Origin: Gnetum montanum
Lineage: Eukaryota > Streptophyta > Gnetopsida > Gnetales > Gnetaceae
Length of the DNA: 64,000 nucleotides
Assembly (NCBI GenBank): GCA_015680685.1
Contig: MNCI01010113.1
Span: forward strand, 91,180 to 155,179
Direction of reading: 5' to 3'
Positions 10,211 through 21,123 of the stretch are shown piece by piece; position 1 is the first letter of the stretch; each line of letters opens with the position of its first letter. The position numbers and the translations under genes were made by a program. Below the pieces are notes generated by a model. It did no database searches, was not told the origin of the DNA, and saw only the letters and a list, made by a program, of their open reading frames with translations.

Positions 10211-10470
10211 GGTTGTCTCTCGCAATCAGAAAGGAATAAAGTGAAAGGCAACTTCTTGAACCGAGATTAGATAAAGTGAAAGGCAACTTCTTGAACCGAG
10301 ATTAGATAGAATATATCAAAGTCAAGAAAAGCGATTGCTGTTTTAAAAACAAAGTATATCCCGTTGGTTGCTGACGCTGCGGAATATGTGAGAAGAAGCG
10401 AGAAGCAACAAGAAAACGAAAAAGAAAGCCACGGAGAAGCACAAAGAATCATGGCAAGGAAAAACTTCAA
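10211..10470 (-). other. Possible 5'-untranslated exon of the minus-strand gene
   Basis: A consensus splice donor (GACAACC followed by GTAAGT) lies at 10211/10210 on the minus strand. The upstream sequence does not join in frame to the 9569-9706 exon, so if used it would be untranslated. It contains a perfect 35-bp tandem duplication. The 5' limit is arbitrary. Confidence 0.25.
10236..10305. repeat. Perfect 35-bp tandem duplication
   Basis: The unit begins ATAAAGTGAAAGGCAACTTC and ends TTGAACCGAGATTAG; it occupies 10236-10270 and 10271-10305 with no mismatch that I see, implying a recent event. Confidence 0.95.
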
Positions 10471-10829
10471 AAATAGAAAACAAAACTGTTAAACGCGGAG
10501 AGCAGAAAAAATCTTGAAAATAGAAAACACAATGAGTACACGCGGAAAAAGGAAAGAATCATGGAAAGAACAATTGCGAAAAGAAAAAGCAAAATTAAAC
10601 ATCAGTGGCTCGTAAATCAGTGACATATGTGAAGCGTACAGGTTACGTGAGCAGGCATGAACTGCATTAATGCTAAAAACACAATCAACGTGGTTGCTAT
10701 TCAATGCTATTGTTATTGTTATCGTTGTTGCTGGTTTCCTGCAGCTTCTGCAATCGTCTTTCTTGAATTCCTGCTGCTGCGATCTTGTCGGTTAATTTTG
10801 ATGGATGTCATGTCCACGTAAGTACTATT
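10471..10829. other. CpG-retaining low-copy-looking stretch
   Basis: It contains several ACGCGG and CGAAA sites and a partial internal duplication (AAAGAATCATGG-AA near 10444 and 10553; AAAATAGAAAAC near 10472 and 10517). A plus-strand donor-like GTCCACGTAAGTAC is seen at 10812-10825 after an ATGGATGTC. It could be the promoter side of the minus-strand candidate gene or a separate plus-strand leader. No coding frame is convincing. Confidence 0.3.
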
Positions 10830-10909
10830 ATGCATGCAAATGCAAATTCTCGCCTTATGCATGCAAATGCAAATTCTCGCCTTATGCATGCAAATGCAAT
10901 TCTCGCCTT
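10830..10909. repeat. Tandem repeat, 27-bp unit, 3 copies
   Basis: Units at 10830-10856, 10857-10883 and 10884-10909 read ATGCATGCAAATGCAAATTC followed by TCGCCTT; the third lacks one A. Each has the octamer ATGCAAAT and the palindrome ATGCAT. Confidence 0.95.
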
Positions 10910-10912
10910 ATC

Positions 10913-10976
10913 TTTCTTTGTTATGGAAGAGCATAAAAACTTTCTTTCTTTGTTATGGAAGAGCATAAAAACTTTC
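10913..10976. repeat. Perfect 32-bp tandem duplication
   Basis: Units 10913-10944 and 10945-10976, each TTTCTTTGTTATGGAAGAGC followed by ATAAAAACTTTC. It directly follows the 27-bp repeats. A looser copy of AAAAACTTTCTTAATATGTATTT recurs at about 11022-11045. Confidence 0.95.
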
Positions 10977-12539
10977 TTAATATGTATTTAATGCACTGCT
11001 GGCATATATATATGTTTGTGTAAAAACTTTCTTATTATGTATTTCATGTAATGCTGTTGGCTTATATATACTTGGGTATGCATAGTTGATGGCTATCATC
11101 TATCATCCTCAACCCTACCTGCCATGGGTGGGATCCAAGAACACCTATATATAAACAATGTAAAAAATGAATTTGGTCACAATCGAGGTGAGTAGTTTGG
11201 TGGTATAGACTTTGAGCAATAAAATACAGGTTGTTTTCAACCTTCAAAGTTAAGTATTTAGTTTTGCAATTTTTACTTTCCGTAGAAAGAATTATAATTT
11301 TTTCTACAATTTTTTCCATGGTGCATGCATGTTTCATGGGATGGGTATGTGTATGGGCATCAATATATACATGCACTAACAACTAACAAAAGCAATAAAG
11401 ACATACTAAGGAAGTTTGTATGCTCTTTCCTTTGTTATAGTAAAATTGATGTGTGTATAAGAGTGTTTTTTTTTGTTTTTTTTTTCTTTTTCATTTTTTG
11501 TGGTTTTTTTTCCTCTTTAGCATCACACTCTACATTACTTAATAGTCAAGACACTCATTTCATTTAAAAAATTAAGGGTTCAATTCCTATTTATGGATGT
11601 GACAGGAGACAAGTAACCCTGTAATAGAATACTTTTGTTTAGCAAGTCACATCTACCTGCTATGAATACAATTCACTAAATAAAAATGTCCTACCACAAG
11701 ACACAACCCCCTCACCACAATAAGATAAATGAGACTCCAATAAATGCAATAAATGCATTTTTTTTATTTTCCTTTTATTCCAATGCTTTACACTTACTAG
11801 CAAAGGGGGAAAAGCAAATTTCCACAATGGTATGCTCTCTTTGAAAATGCAAAAAACAAATAAAGTAGACTATTTCATGCAAGTTGTTGATGATGAGGTA
11901 GGTAACAACACTATTCCTCTATAATTTTTTTAAAGTATCATGTTGGCTATATGTCTTGGAGTGTAGTTATAGTTATTATGTTTGGGTTCCAACACCCTTT
12001 AATAAGGTCAACTAATTATCTAATAAGTATTAAAAAGGAAAGAATATACTATTTTGAATTACACTAAATATTTTTACATTATACCTAAGTTTATGAAAGG
12101 ATAGTGTCCATTATCTATTTTACCTAGGTTTGGGAGGTGTTAGAACCAAAAAATTTTTTAAAACAATATTTACCTGAAAGAGATATGGTCCAATTAAAAC
12201 TTTATAACTCAACTTTGCCCACTAGAATCAAATCTATAACTTGAAGCTTCCAAATTCAGAGTCTTACTACTGGGCTAATACTTTATTGTTGGCTATATAT
12301 CATGTTAGTTGTGGGATAGGAGGTGTTAGACCCCAAAAATAATATTGATAGTAAGGAAAAAAAATTCACAAAATTAACATCCAACAATATGGAAAAGAAA
12401 AGCTTTCCAATTATAGAGATGTTTCCTCAAGTATATAACCTTATAATTGATAAAATTTAAAAATTAAAAAAGAAAGAAAAATAATTGTTAGTTGGAAGGA
12501 TAGCCCCTACCTTAACAATATTTACATCACATTCAACAT
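10977..12539. other. AT-rich intergenic DNA, no gene seen
   Basis: Mostly AT-rich with T-runs at 11465-11515. The string GGAGGTGTTAGA-CCNAAAA appears near 12127 and 12318 and could mark ends of an old LTR (TGTTAGACCCC), but I cannot find a matching partner with confidence. Confidence 0.4.
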
Positions 12540-13100
12540 ATCTACTTGAACTTAAAATAGTAAAAGATTCAATGTATCAATAAAATGCTTTTGCGAAATA
12601 CCAACTTTTGTAGGAAAGGGATATCAAACAGAAAATTATGGCATAAAATTTCCATCAAATTAACCATCATGTTTATTCTTTCATCAAGAATCTTTGCCAT
12701 TAATTGTAGTCTAGTTGTCAACATAAATTTTGATCTTTTAGTTACTAGCATTCTTGCTAGATAATAAAAAATTTTCTGTACAAGCTATTTGTTCGAACTA
12801 AACAACACTTCTTATAGTATAGGTAAAGATATTCATAAAAGCTTCCATTTTATCTAGTTTCTTTATTGGCACTTGATCATTCTTATCATTAACATTAACT
12901 TGATTTTTTGAATCTCCAAATTTAAATTGTTTTCTTCAATCCTCAACTTTAACATGTTTTTTCTTTTACACAACATCATTTTTCTTGAGTTATAAAGGAC
13001 AAGAATTAAACAAATGTCCTTCATGATGATAAAATTTGCATGAATTAGGAAGATTATAATATCCAATTGGCTAAATATAAGTCTTCCTACTTGTAATGCT
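12540..13100 (-). pseudogene. Degenerate gag-like fragment with a zinc-knuckle remnant
   Basis: On the minus strand near 13060-13005 the frame reads NSCKFYHHEGHLFNSCPL. This has the C-x2-(Y)-x4-H-x4-C spacing of a retroviral-type zinc knuckle with the second cysteine changed to tyrosine. It is followed by a lysine-rich stretch. Upstream and downstream frames are broken and I cannot assign the element. Chance occurrence of such a short motif is possible. Confidence 0.3.
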
Positions 13101-13635
13101 AATTATTTTTTATGGTTAAGAAGAATGATCTTAACAAAAAAATGTAGACAAAAATCAAAAGTTGTGCAAATAGATTCTATATGCTTAATAGGACCATGAA
13201 GACTAACAATTTATTGCTCACTTTCTAAAAATCAATGGAAGATTAAATAGCTTGACAAAACACGGAACTTTAGAATATTCTTCAAATTGGACATTAAAAT
13301 CTAGAGTTTAGTTACGAATGATAACATTGCATGCTTATGTATAAATGACTACATCTAGGATATGTTGCACCATCAAGACATTATTTAGCTCAACAAATAG
13401 TAAAAAAATGAGAAAAATTTCTAGCATGATGACTTGAATATCATGATTTTATCTCACATCATTTAACTATGAAGTGAAACTTCAATTATGAGGCAAGTAA
13501 TCCAAAATTTGAATGAACACAGATCGTGATGTAAGATTAGCTATCGGTGACTTGTATATAGTGTAAAGTTGGATAGCAAGGGTTTTGGAGGCAGTAAGGG
13601 CTTTTGCAACAAGGGCTTCGATGATGAAGGTTTTA
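13101..13635. other. No gene seen
   Basis: AT-rich sequence left of repeat R1; no frame, repeat or RNA gene that I can support. Confidence 0.4.
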
Positions 13636-15243
13636 GCATCTAGATTGTGTACCACTTGGAGTAGATTTGGTATCATTGTAGTTTCTTATCTATGCATGAA
13701 TGATAGATGGATTACTTAGAATAAAGCTTTTAGCCTCTATGATTTGAATAGAAGGAGGGTAAAGAATTTTGAAAAATTGATTTCTAATCTTAAGAATTTA
13801 TTTAAAGTTGACAATAACTTGCATTAGTCATTTCTAAATATGTTTTGGAAAGATGGCAAATATATTTTTCCTTTTAATTTGAAAGTTGTTTATGAGATTG
13901 ATGAGTCACAATTCGATTGGTTGCATCAATTGGGCCTCGTTGATGTGGCCTAGTCGATGCATCATATCCTACGTTGACAAGGCCCCATCAATGCAATGTT
14001 TGTTTTCAGCTATTAATATGCACATACTAGTGACATTTATGGCAATAGAGATTTTAGTTGTAGTGAAGCTCTTGCACTTTTTCCATTTGAAAGTTAGAAT
14101 TTTTCTCTCGAGTGCCGCAGTAGGAGTCATTGAGTGTACGGATCTTTATTCGAGCATTGTTGTACCTGAGCACAATAGTGTGTGTGGTAATAAAGATGAG
14201 CTTTCTGAAAAACCTTGCAGCACTTTGAATAGATTAAATATTTTGTTTGTGCATTTAATGTTTTCAATTATTTATTCAATGCTTTAAATTATTTATTAAA
14301 TGTTTCTAGTAATTAACTTAATGAAGTAATTAAGCAAGATAGATTAAACACATAAGTACGACCACTTTGAGTATAACACGTATTTGCTTGGTAATCCTAG
14401 CAACATTATTGCTTGGTACCCCCAGTAGTGTAGCGCTTGGTCGCCTAGTAGCGTAGCGCTTGGTCATCCAGCAACGGATATGTGGGTTTAGGATGTGTAC
14501 AGAAAGTGGGACTATATGCTTATGTTAGGACTAGTTAGACATTCGATAATTAGTTAAATCAAATTAGTTAGTCTAACTACTTTATTTCTCTTTAAGCACC
14601 AAAACCATAAAAATACAAAATGATAAAAATTATATGTCTCAATTACACTTAACCATACCGGTGTATATCACAAGTGCAATTGGAAAGACAATAATTGACC
14701 TTAAGGCAGGATTCACTTCTTAGAAGACTAGTGCACTGAAAACGATAAAGTCCAAGAAATTCAACCAGATCACGAGTGAATGCTTTGTGATTCATATGGT
14801 TGGGCTTAGGGGTAACTCACCGTTCATCAAAGATTATTACAAAGAATGATTTTATCAATTAAAAATTTAATAAGATCTAGAAAATGCAATTATTGTCATA
14901 TTTTAAGATGAGGAAAATGAAAGATATATGGAGAGCTCCTATATTTCCTAAAATTTGTATTTTTTATGATGTCTTATTCATCAATGTCTTGTAAAAGTGA
15001 GGACTCATTTTATCATATTTTTTTAGTGTCTTGTTCCTTAGCATGTTTGGAAATAAACATCCAAAATTTGTAACAACTTTCAACAAAGTGTTAATGAAGT
15101 CATTCTTTGTGATCAACTTGCTTTGTTTGCTTTATTTCTTTGCATTTGAAATTATTTTCAACTCCTTGTTTTCTACTCTATTTAGAAGCTTTAGTGTGCA
15201 ATTATTTTTCAATAATAAGAGCATAACTATGATCCCTATTTAG
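13636..15243 (+). repeat. Unclassified repeat R1, left copy (interrupted by a solo LTR)
   Basis: The two parts, 13636-13898 and 14835-15243, match the reverse complement of 32113-32833 over about 700 bases. Shared blocks include GTACCACTTG near the left end, AACATGCTTAG-AA-TGG(A)CATCCAAAATTTGTA and AAGAGCATA-CTATGA at the right end. Neither strand gives an intact protein. A weakly conserved frame on the antisense strand contains LITKNDF in both copies. The nature of the repeat is unknown. Confidence 0.75.
13899..14829 (+). mobile_element. Solo LTR of a Gypsy-B-like element
   Basis: The 931-bp LTR starts TGATGAGTCAC and ends GTTCATCA. It aligns along its length to the Gypsy-B LTRs (same GGCCTAGTCGATGC motif, GTAGGAGTCATTGAGTGTACGGATC block, TTGGTAATCC repeats, final TTCATATGGTTG block). 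No internal region or partner LTR adjoins it. It is flanked by GAGAT (13894-13898) and AAGAT (14830-14834). The inverted paralogous copy of R1 has the uninterrupted site (ATCTC at 32574-32578), confirming the insertion point. A solo LTR arises by recombination between the two LTRs of a full element. Confidence 0.9.
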
Positions 15244-15725
15244 GTGTCAAATACTAGATTCTCAAAGATGTCTCTTTTCAGCTTCAAATTTAAGCAAAAA
15301 AGCTCCCAACAAAAGCCAAACAATTAATTTGTCTTCTATAATATTAATTTCTTTTTGTTTTGGAGGCTCAATGATGAGAAGCTTTCAGCTTTTTTTGCTA
15401 TTTGTTCTTTATCTCTAATTGATTTATTCTTTTTTCTTTAGAAAATTTTTCTTTTTCTTTTTACAAAAAAATCTTTAGTCAGAAGTGAAAACCCATGAGA
15501 GTGCTTCTAAATAAGGGCAAAGCTTCATTCTTTTCCTACCTTAAAGGGGAGGTTTTTAGGATTGGTTGTAAAGATGAAAACTTGACAAGGCATCCCCAAA
15601 ACCACTGAGCTTTTTCCTTTGACTCTCTCTTCAATGATCTGATGTACTTTGAATTTTTTTAATATTATTATTCATTTTTCTGGGGTCCAACATCCCCCAA
15701 CCCTTGCTCAAAAGGTTGAGATGCT
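15244..15725. other. Spacer between R1 and Copia-E, no gene
   Basis: AT-rich with T-runs. Near 15682-15700 it carries GGGGTCCAACATCCCCCAACC, which resembles the reverse complement of a copia LTR start (TGTTGGACCCC), but I find no partner. Confidence 0.4.
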
Positions 15726-15730
15726 CATGA
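15726..15730. repeat. Target-site duplication of Copia-E, left
   Basis: CATGA, identical to 31656-31660 on the other side of the element. Confidence 0.9.
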
Positions 15731-16246
15731 TGTAAGAAAATAATTATGCAAAAAACTAGATTACACAAGTATATTTAAAGTACAAAATGTGGAAGAAAAT
15801 GGCACAAGAAATTCACATGCATAAATAATCGAAAATGCACAATGCTTGAGGAAATGGAATTGACCTCCAGCCATTGAAGCCTTAGATTAAACTTAGCATT
15901 TGGATTCTTCTTTCACATTGATGCTCTGCAATGATGGTGTATGCAACCTTTAAGCATCTATGAAAGAAACCAAAGTTGCAATTCTATTGTGATTCGTGGT
16001 GCCTTTACTCTCCCATCAAGAACGAATTTATAGGCCATGGAATCAGTTACCATGAGAAAAACTTGAAAAATAAGAGATCAAAAACCCCATCTAGATGTGG
16101 ACACCACCCCAACACCAACACAAAAACATGTTATCTATTATTAGATATGGAGGCCACATTATGGGATATGGAGACCACATTAACGCCAACGCGAAAATGA
16201 GGAAGCATGTTATCAACAATGTGTAAATGCATTGACGTGGATTACA
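15731..16246 (-). repeat. Copia-E 3' LTR
   Basis: 516 bp. On the plus strand it starts TGTAAGAAAATAA and ends GTGGATTACA. It matches 31126-31655 throughout but has two rather than three copies of an about 22-bp unit (ATGGGATATGGAGNCCACAT) near 16145-16185. Confidence 0.92.
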
Positions 16247-16262
16247 ATCTCCCACTTGGTCT
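16247..16262 (-). promoter_or_regulatory. Copia-E polypurine tract
   Basis: On the minus strand GACCAAGTGGGAGAT lies directly before the 3' LTR start (TGTAATCCACG), the usual second-strand priming site of copia elements. Confidence 0.75.
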
Positions 16263-16537
16263 CCATATTTAATCAAATCTAGATTTCAAGCAATAAATGC
16301 ATGAATCATGGCAACAGTTTCTCTCAATGTGAGTATTATCTTCCATGTATTACAATGTATTATCTCTCGAAACTTAATTCCTTATATGGTAACTTAACTT
16401 TATGAATAAACCCAATGTTCATTCTAGGTCTTGTCATATGTGTATTTTCTCTCATAAGTATATGCGCAAACCATATGAGAGAATAGCACAACTGAATAAG
16501 AGTTTCATTAAGACTGTAAAATTGTACGTACAAAAAA

Positions 16538-17035
16538 TTACTTTATGGAATCAAGTCCCATCCGAACTACATGATCCTTAAATGACTTTAGTGGAATTCC
16601 TTTTGTCAAAGGATTAGCTATCATTAATTCAATGCTTTTATGGGCAATGATCACATTGTTTTCCTTAATGCATTCCCTTATGGCTAAGTACTTTATGTTG
16701 ATGTGTTTACTTCGACTGCCACTCTTATTATTCTTAGCCATAAAGACAACAACTGAATTGTCACAAAACATTCTTAATGGCCTAGATATAGAATCCACAA
16801 TTCTAAGCCTTGTTATGAAACTCTTTAACCATACACCATGTGAAGTAGCCTCAAAAGAAGAAACGAACTCTGCCTCCATTGTGGAAGTAGCAATTAAGGT
16901 TTGCTTTCCACTCCTCCAGGATATAGCCCCTCTAGCTAGCATAAAAACATAACCAAATGTGGATTTTTGTGAATCAACATAGCCAGCAAAGTCTAAATCG
17001 GAGTAGCAAGTCACCTCCAAGGAGTCAGTTCATTT
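16538..17035 (-). pseudogene. Copia-E RNase H domain
   Basis: Ty1/copia RNase H degrades the RNA of the RNA-DNA hybrid. A clean open stretch of 160 codons starts MEVTCYSDLDFAGYVDSQ. It shows the catalytic D in YSDLDFAG, the E in TMEAEFVS, the D in FCDNSVVV, and the closing block SKHINIKYLAIRE...IANPLTKGIPLKSF that ends copia polyproteins. This is the best preserved coding part of the window. It joins the RT frame upstream via the PWR-like block near 17030 and a stop. Confidence 0.88.
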
Positions 17036-18255
17036 ATACATAAGCATGTAGTCTTTTGTACCTTGAAGGTACCTCATCACTTTCTTTGCAGCCATCCAAT
17101 GGTCAATACCTGGATTACTCTGATATTTGCCCAACATTCCCACAGCAAATGCAATTTCAGGTCTTGTGCAGACATGAGCATACATAAGGCTTCCAATAGC
17201 TGAAGCATACAGAATGTTGCTCATCTAACTCTTCTCTAAATCATTCCTAGGGCACTGGTTCAAATTGAACTTGTCACCCTTCATAATGTGTGCTAGAATT
17301 GGTGAACAATCTTTTATTTGAAACCTCTCTAAAACTTTATTAATATAGGTTTCCTACGACAGCCCTAGAATACATCTAGATTTGTCTCTATGGATCTAAA
17401 TGCTAATGACATAAGATGCCTCACCCACATCGTTCATGTTGAAATTATTAGAGAGAAAACGTTTCACCTTGTATAGAAATCCACTATTATTGGTTGCAAA
17501 AAGGATATCATCCATATATAGAACAAGGAAACAGATTTTTCTCCCACTAACCTTCTGGTATATATATTCATCCATGATGTTTTCTTCCAAACCAAATAAA
17601 GTGATGATATCATGGAATTTTAAGTACCATTGGTGGGAGGCCTGTTTCAATCCATATATGAATTTCTTAAGCTTGCATACCAATTACTCACCATCATTAG
17701 AGAAAAATCCTTCAAGTTGTTTCATATAAACCTCTTCCTCTAGATCACCATTAAGGAATGCTGTTTTCACATCCATTTGATGTAATTCCAGATCAAAAGG
17801 GGCAACCAATGCCCATTTGATGTAATTCACCATTAAGGAATGCCCATTTGATGTAATTCAATAACATGAAGGGAGTCCTTCTTAGATATAGGAGAAAAGG
17901 TCTCCTTGTAATCTCTTTCCTCTTTCTGAGTGAACCCTTTAACGACAAGTCTAGCCTTATATCTTTCAATGTTGTCCAATGAGTCTTTTTTAGTCTTGAA
18001 GACTTATTTGCATCTAATGGCTTTTACACCATCAGGAAACTTGACAAGATCATAAACTCCATTAGACAACATAGAGTTCATCTCATCTTTCATGACATCA
18101 TACCACAAGTTAGATTTCTCACAACTCATGGCTTGTGAAAATGTTTTAGGATCATTTTTATCTCCTATGTTGTAGTTAGACTCTTGTAGATACACCATAT
18201 AGTCACTAGGAATCATTGATTATCTTACTCTAGTAGATCTTCTTAATGTTGGTTC
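17036..18255 (-). pseudogene. Copia-E reverse transcriptase
   Basis: From the junction with Gypsy-A the frame reads LRRSTRVR...SMIPSDYMVYLQES, then FSQAMSCEKSNLWYDVMKDE, the usual start of copia RT. The RT palm appears at 17683-17396 with YGLKQASHQWYLKFHD and the active site LYMDDILFATN (YVDD family). The thumb/connection follows at 17224-17030 with SAIGSLMYAHVCTRPEIAFAVG. Between 17700 and 18000 the frame is scrambled by partial tandem duplications of CATTTGATGTAATTC (three copies, about 17776-17860). Several stops are present. Confidence 0.88.
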
Positions 18256-18260
18256 ATCAT
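18256..18260. repeat. Target-site duplication of Gypsy-A, left
   Basis: ATCAT, identical to 28090-28094. It lies within the integrase-RT linker of Copia-E. Confidence 0.9.
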
Positions 18261-19071
18261 TGATGAACCGTGATATCGGGGCTGCGATATCGGAGCTCAC
18301 CAAGCGATATCGGGCATCCGATTTCGGGACCTACCTCATCGCCTATAAATAAGAGGCAGGTGTGCTTGGTTTGCATAGTTAGTCTTAGTCCCTTACCCAA
18401 ACTCTTGCAGTTTTCCTTCCTTAGAGTTAGAATTATTTCTGAGTGCCTACAGTAGAAGTCATAAAGTGAACAGATCTTTATTCAAGCATTGTGTACCTGA
18501 GCACACCTTGTGGTCGGAAATAAAGATGAACTTTGTGATAAACCTTGCAGCATTCAAAATAGCTTATTTAATGTTATTTACAGTTATTTAATGCTTTTCT
18601 TAGTTAATTAATGTTCTCTCTCTCACCTTGTTAAGTCTCCCAAGTAAGCACACTCAGTATGACCACTTCAAGCATGCGTGGAACACTTGGTAATCTAGTA
18701 ACGATTAGCATTTAGTAATCCCAGTAGTGTTGCACTGGTTTAAAATGTGTATGACAAGTGGGAATGGATGTTGGTGTTAGGACTAGTTAGAGCATAGTCG
18801 ATTAGTTAAATTAAATTAGTTACTTAATTAGTTTAGTTCTCCCTTTGTAGCACCAGGACATAAAACATCAAAAAATATATAAAAATAATATACCTCAAGT
18901 TTACTTAACCATACAATCATGCTATACAAGTAAGCTTGGGAAGATAATGATTAACTAACCCGTCCGAGTTCTGTGAAGGCACATAAGCACTTAGTCCTTG
19001 GAATTCGACCGGATCGTGTGTGTATGCTCGTATTTGTATGGTTGAGCATAGGGATACCTCATCGCTCATCA
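18261..19071 (+). repeat. Gypsy-A 5' LTR
   Basis: 811 bp, TGATGAACCG...CGCTCATCA. The U3 carries repeated CGATATCGG palindromic units at about 18270-18315. The TATA box TATAAATA is at 18344-18351. TTGGTAATC-type repeats lie at about 18688-18732. Confidence 0.95.
18344..18351 (+). promoter_or_regulatory. TATA box of Gypsy-A LTR
   Basis: TATAAATA following CGCC; the equivalent in the 3' LTR is 27362-27369. It sits about 30 bases downstream of the GATATCGG repeats. Confidence 0.75.
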
Positions 19072-19089
19072 TTGGTGATGTTGCCATGT
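19072..19089 (+). promoter_or_regulatory. Gypsy-A primer-binding site
   Basis: TTGGTGATGTTGCCATGT directly follows the LTR. The equivalent positions in B and C read TTGGTGCCATTGTTGAGGA and TTAGTGCCGTTGTTGAGGA, a TGGYGCC-type site of Athila-like elements. A has diverged. Confidence 0.6.
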
Positions 19090-19209
19090 ACTTTGTTTTT
19101 TGTGCACTAGCTAGAACTTAGGAAATCTTCCCATCATTGGAACGAACCCTTAGGGTTGGTTATCTTACAATTATTGAAACAAAAAGTATTGCACACTGAA
19201 TAGACAATT

Positions 19210-21123
19210 ATGTCTCCTTTTTCTTACGAGGGTGTTTCACTACCTAGGTCCGATACAAGGAACAATTGGAGGCGTAGTACACATGATAATCAGCCAGTCC
19301 CCCAACAATTTTGTGTGGTATACGTTCATCCCGATGAGTATATACCAAACTTTACCTTTATCCTCCACCGGGATGAACAATTGCGTTGGCATGATTTAGA
19401 AGGTAACATAGTGTTACCTATCGATTGCTTAGTCCCAGGCATGCTTCTTTGTGCTCTCACATGAATTGCTATGCAACACTTATAGGCAAAGTATGTTGTG
19501 CATGATCACGACTCAAGAGAGTATCGACCCACAGAGGCACAATGTTAAAGGGATTTACAACAGGAGAGACGTTATGAATCCATGAAGGGGAAGTTGTTGT
19601 AGAATGTCCTGTATGTCATAGGTGAAAATGAGGGTGGTGAACCTACCTTATGAGGTCTCCCACACAATGATGTTCTTCCCGTTGACTTCGGTCAAGGGGT
19701 GGTGTATCAGAATCTTCACTCAACTATCCATAACTTGGATTATGGTACCAACCAACACAAAGGTTCTAAAAAAGGAACATGAACACATGACAGAAATGGA
19801 CATTTTGATCATAACCATGATTGAGGTTGCAACCACTGAAGAGAAGGAAGTAGGCACCATCATGGTGACTGTCCTCCTTCTTCTTTACCTTCATCATCTC
19901 CTTCACCCTCTCCTTCAAGATCTGGATGTAGTCGCAAAGGAAAAGACCTTGAGGATAATGGTAAGTGAAATAGGAATCATAGACAAAGTATCTGAGAAAG
20001 GGGACGAGGGAACTCTAGAGAAACTCATCATAGACACCATAGACGGTACGATCATGATGAACCCCTACTTGCTACCTGAAGTATGCTAGATATAACTGAG
20101 GTTGTTAGAATCCTAACAAGGCACCAAAAAGACAACATGATCAAAAGATTAGACATGAACAATATCCCATGATTTGAAGGGGGATACAACGCTGATCCTC
20201 AAAATAATTTGCAAGCATTTCACGATGCATGTGCCTTGCAAAACATAGAAAGTGAGTGGAAGAAACTCAAGTGGTTTTCACAGACACTGATCAAGGAAGC
20301 ACAAAGTTGGTACTAGTCCTTAGAACTGGAGTCCATTTGCCGATGGAGTACCATGTTAGAACTATTCAATGATAAGTATCAAACGTACTCCCAAGTGTCC
20401 AACCTATGAAAGCAAATCCAAGGATGGAAACAAGGAGGACATGAACCCTTGGATGCTACCATGGGCCAATATTATGCATTGTTACATCATTGCCTAGGCC
20501 ATGGTTACTCACAAAGGGAACAACTGCACCATCTTGTAGATGGGCTTAGGCATGAAGTGTGAAGAACCCTTGGGACTTATGCCCAAGGAAGGCTATCTAA
20601 GCTTAGGGCCCATCAAGTACAAAGATTGTTGGAGCAAGTTGCTAAAGAGAAAGGTGAGTTAAGGAAAAGAGAGAGTGCAGAAGAATATAATAGAGATCCT
20701 TCCCTCCAAAAAAAGGGAGTTAGATTTTGTAAGGATGAAGAAGAGTCACCACTTGAAGAGATGGTGAATAGGAAAACCTTTCCCATTTAAAAACTTGCAT
20801 TGAAAGTATCGGCAAAGGTGGACCAAATGTGAGACTCCCTAGATAATAGATTTCAAATAGTTCTCAAAATAGTAGAGGAGTTTAGAGAGGAAGGTAGTGA
20901 TCGAGAAAGGAGAAAAAAGAGAGAAGCTGAATATGCATGTAATAAAGGTAAGGGCAAAGTTGTCATCATCAAAGAGGTTGTGGATTCAGATACAGACAAT
21001 GATGGTGAATGTGAGATATGCCAATATGACCATCCTAAGGGATGTTGCCTTGTTATCTCACATCTACAGGAGTCTGGGATGTATGCACTCAACCCACGAT
21101 TAAACAGAAGGCAAACACCCTGA
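19210..21123 (+). pseudogene. Gypsy-A gag, decayed
   Basis: Gag forms the particle that packages element RNA. It starts MSPFSYEGVSLPRSDT and carries the N-terminal block VVYVHPDEYIPNFTFILH that B also has. A low-complexity region (about 19620-20080) follows. The retrotransposon-gag domain at about 20140-20640 has LDMNNIP-FEGGYNADPQ, LELFNDKYQTYSQVSNL and GHGYSQREQLHHLVDGL. A cysteine cluster CEICQYDHPKGCC lies at about 21010-21050, followed by LQESGMYALNPRL. At least four stops and several frame changes are needed to read through. Confidence 0.85.

Noticed and set aside
12127-12340. GGAGGTGTTAGA-CC strings as the two ends of an LTR
   Set aside because: Similarity is limited to about 15 bases; no LTR-length homology or internal domain was found.
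15031-15243. Open frame with FLSMFGNKHPKF, also seen at 32152-32385 on the other strand
   Set aside because: The protein similarity merely reflects that both are copies of repeat R1; neither has a start context or a recognisable domain.
19622-20089. 155-codon open frame as a host protein
   Set aside because: It lies between the N-terminal and central gag blocks of Gypsy-A; its low-complexity composition and B's homologous region show it is an out-of-frame reading of the gag linker.
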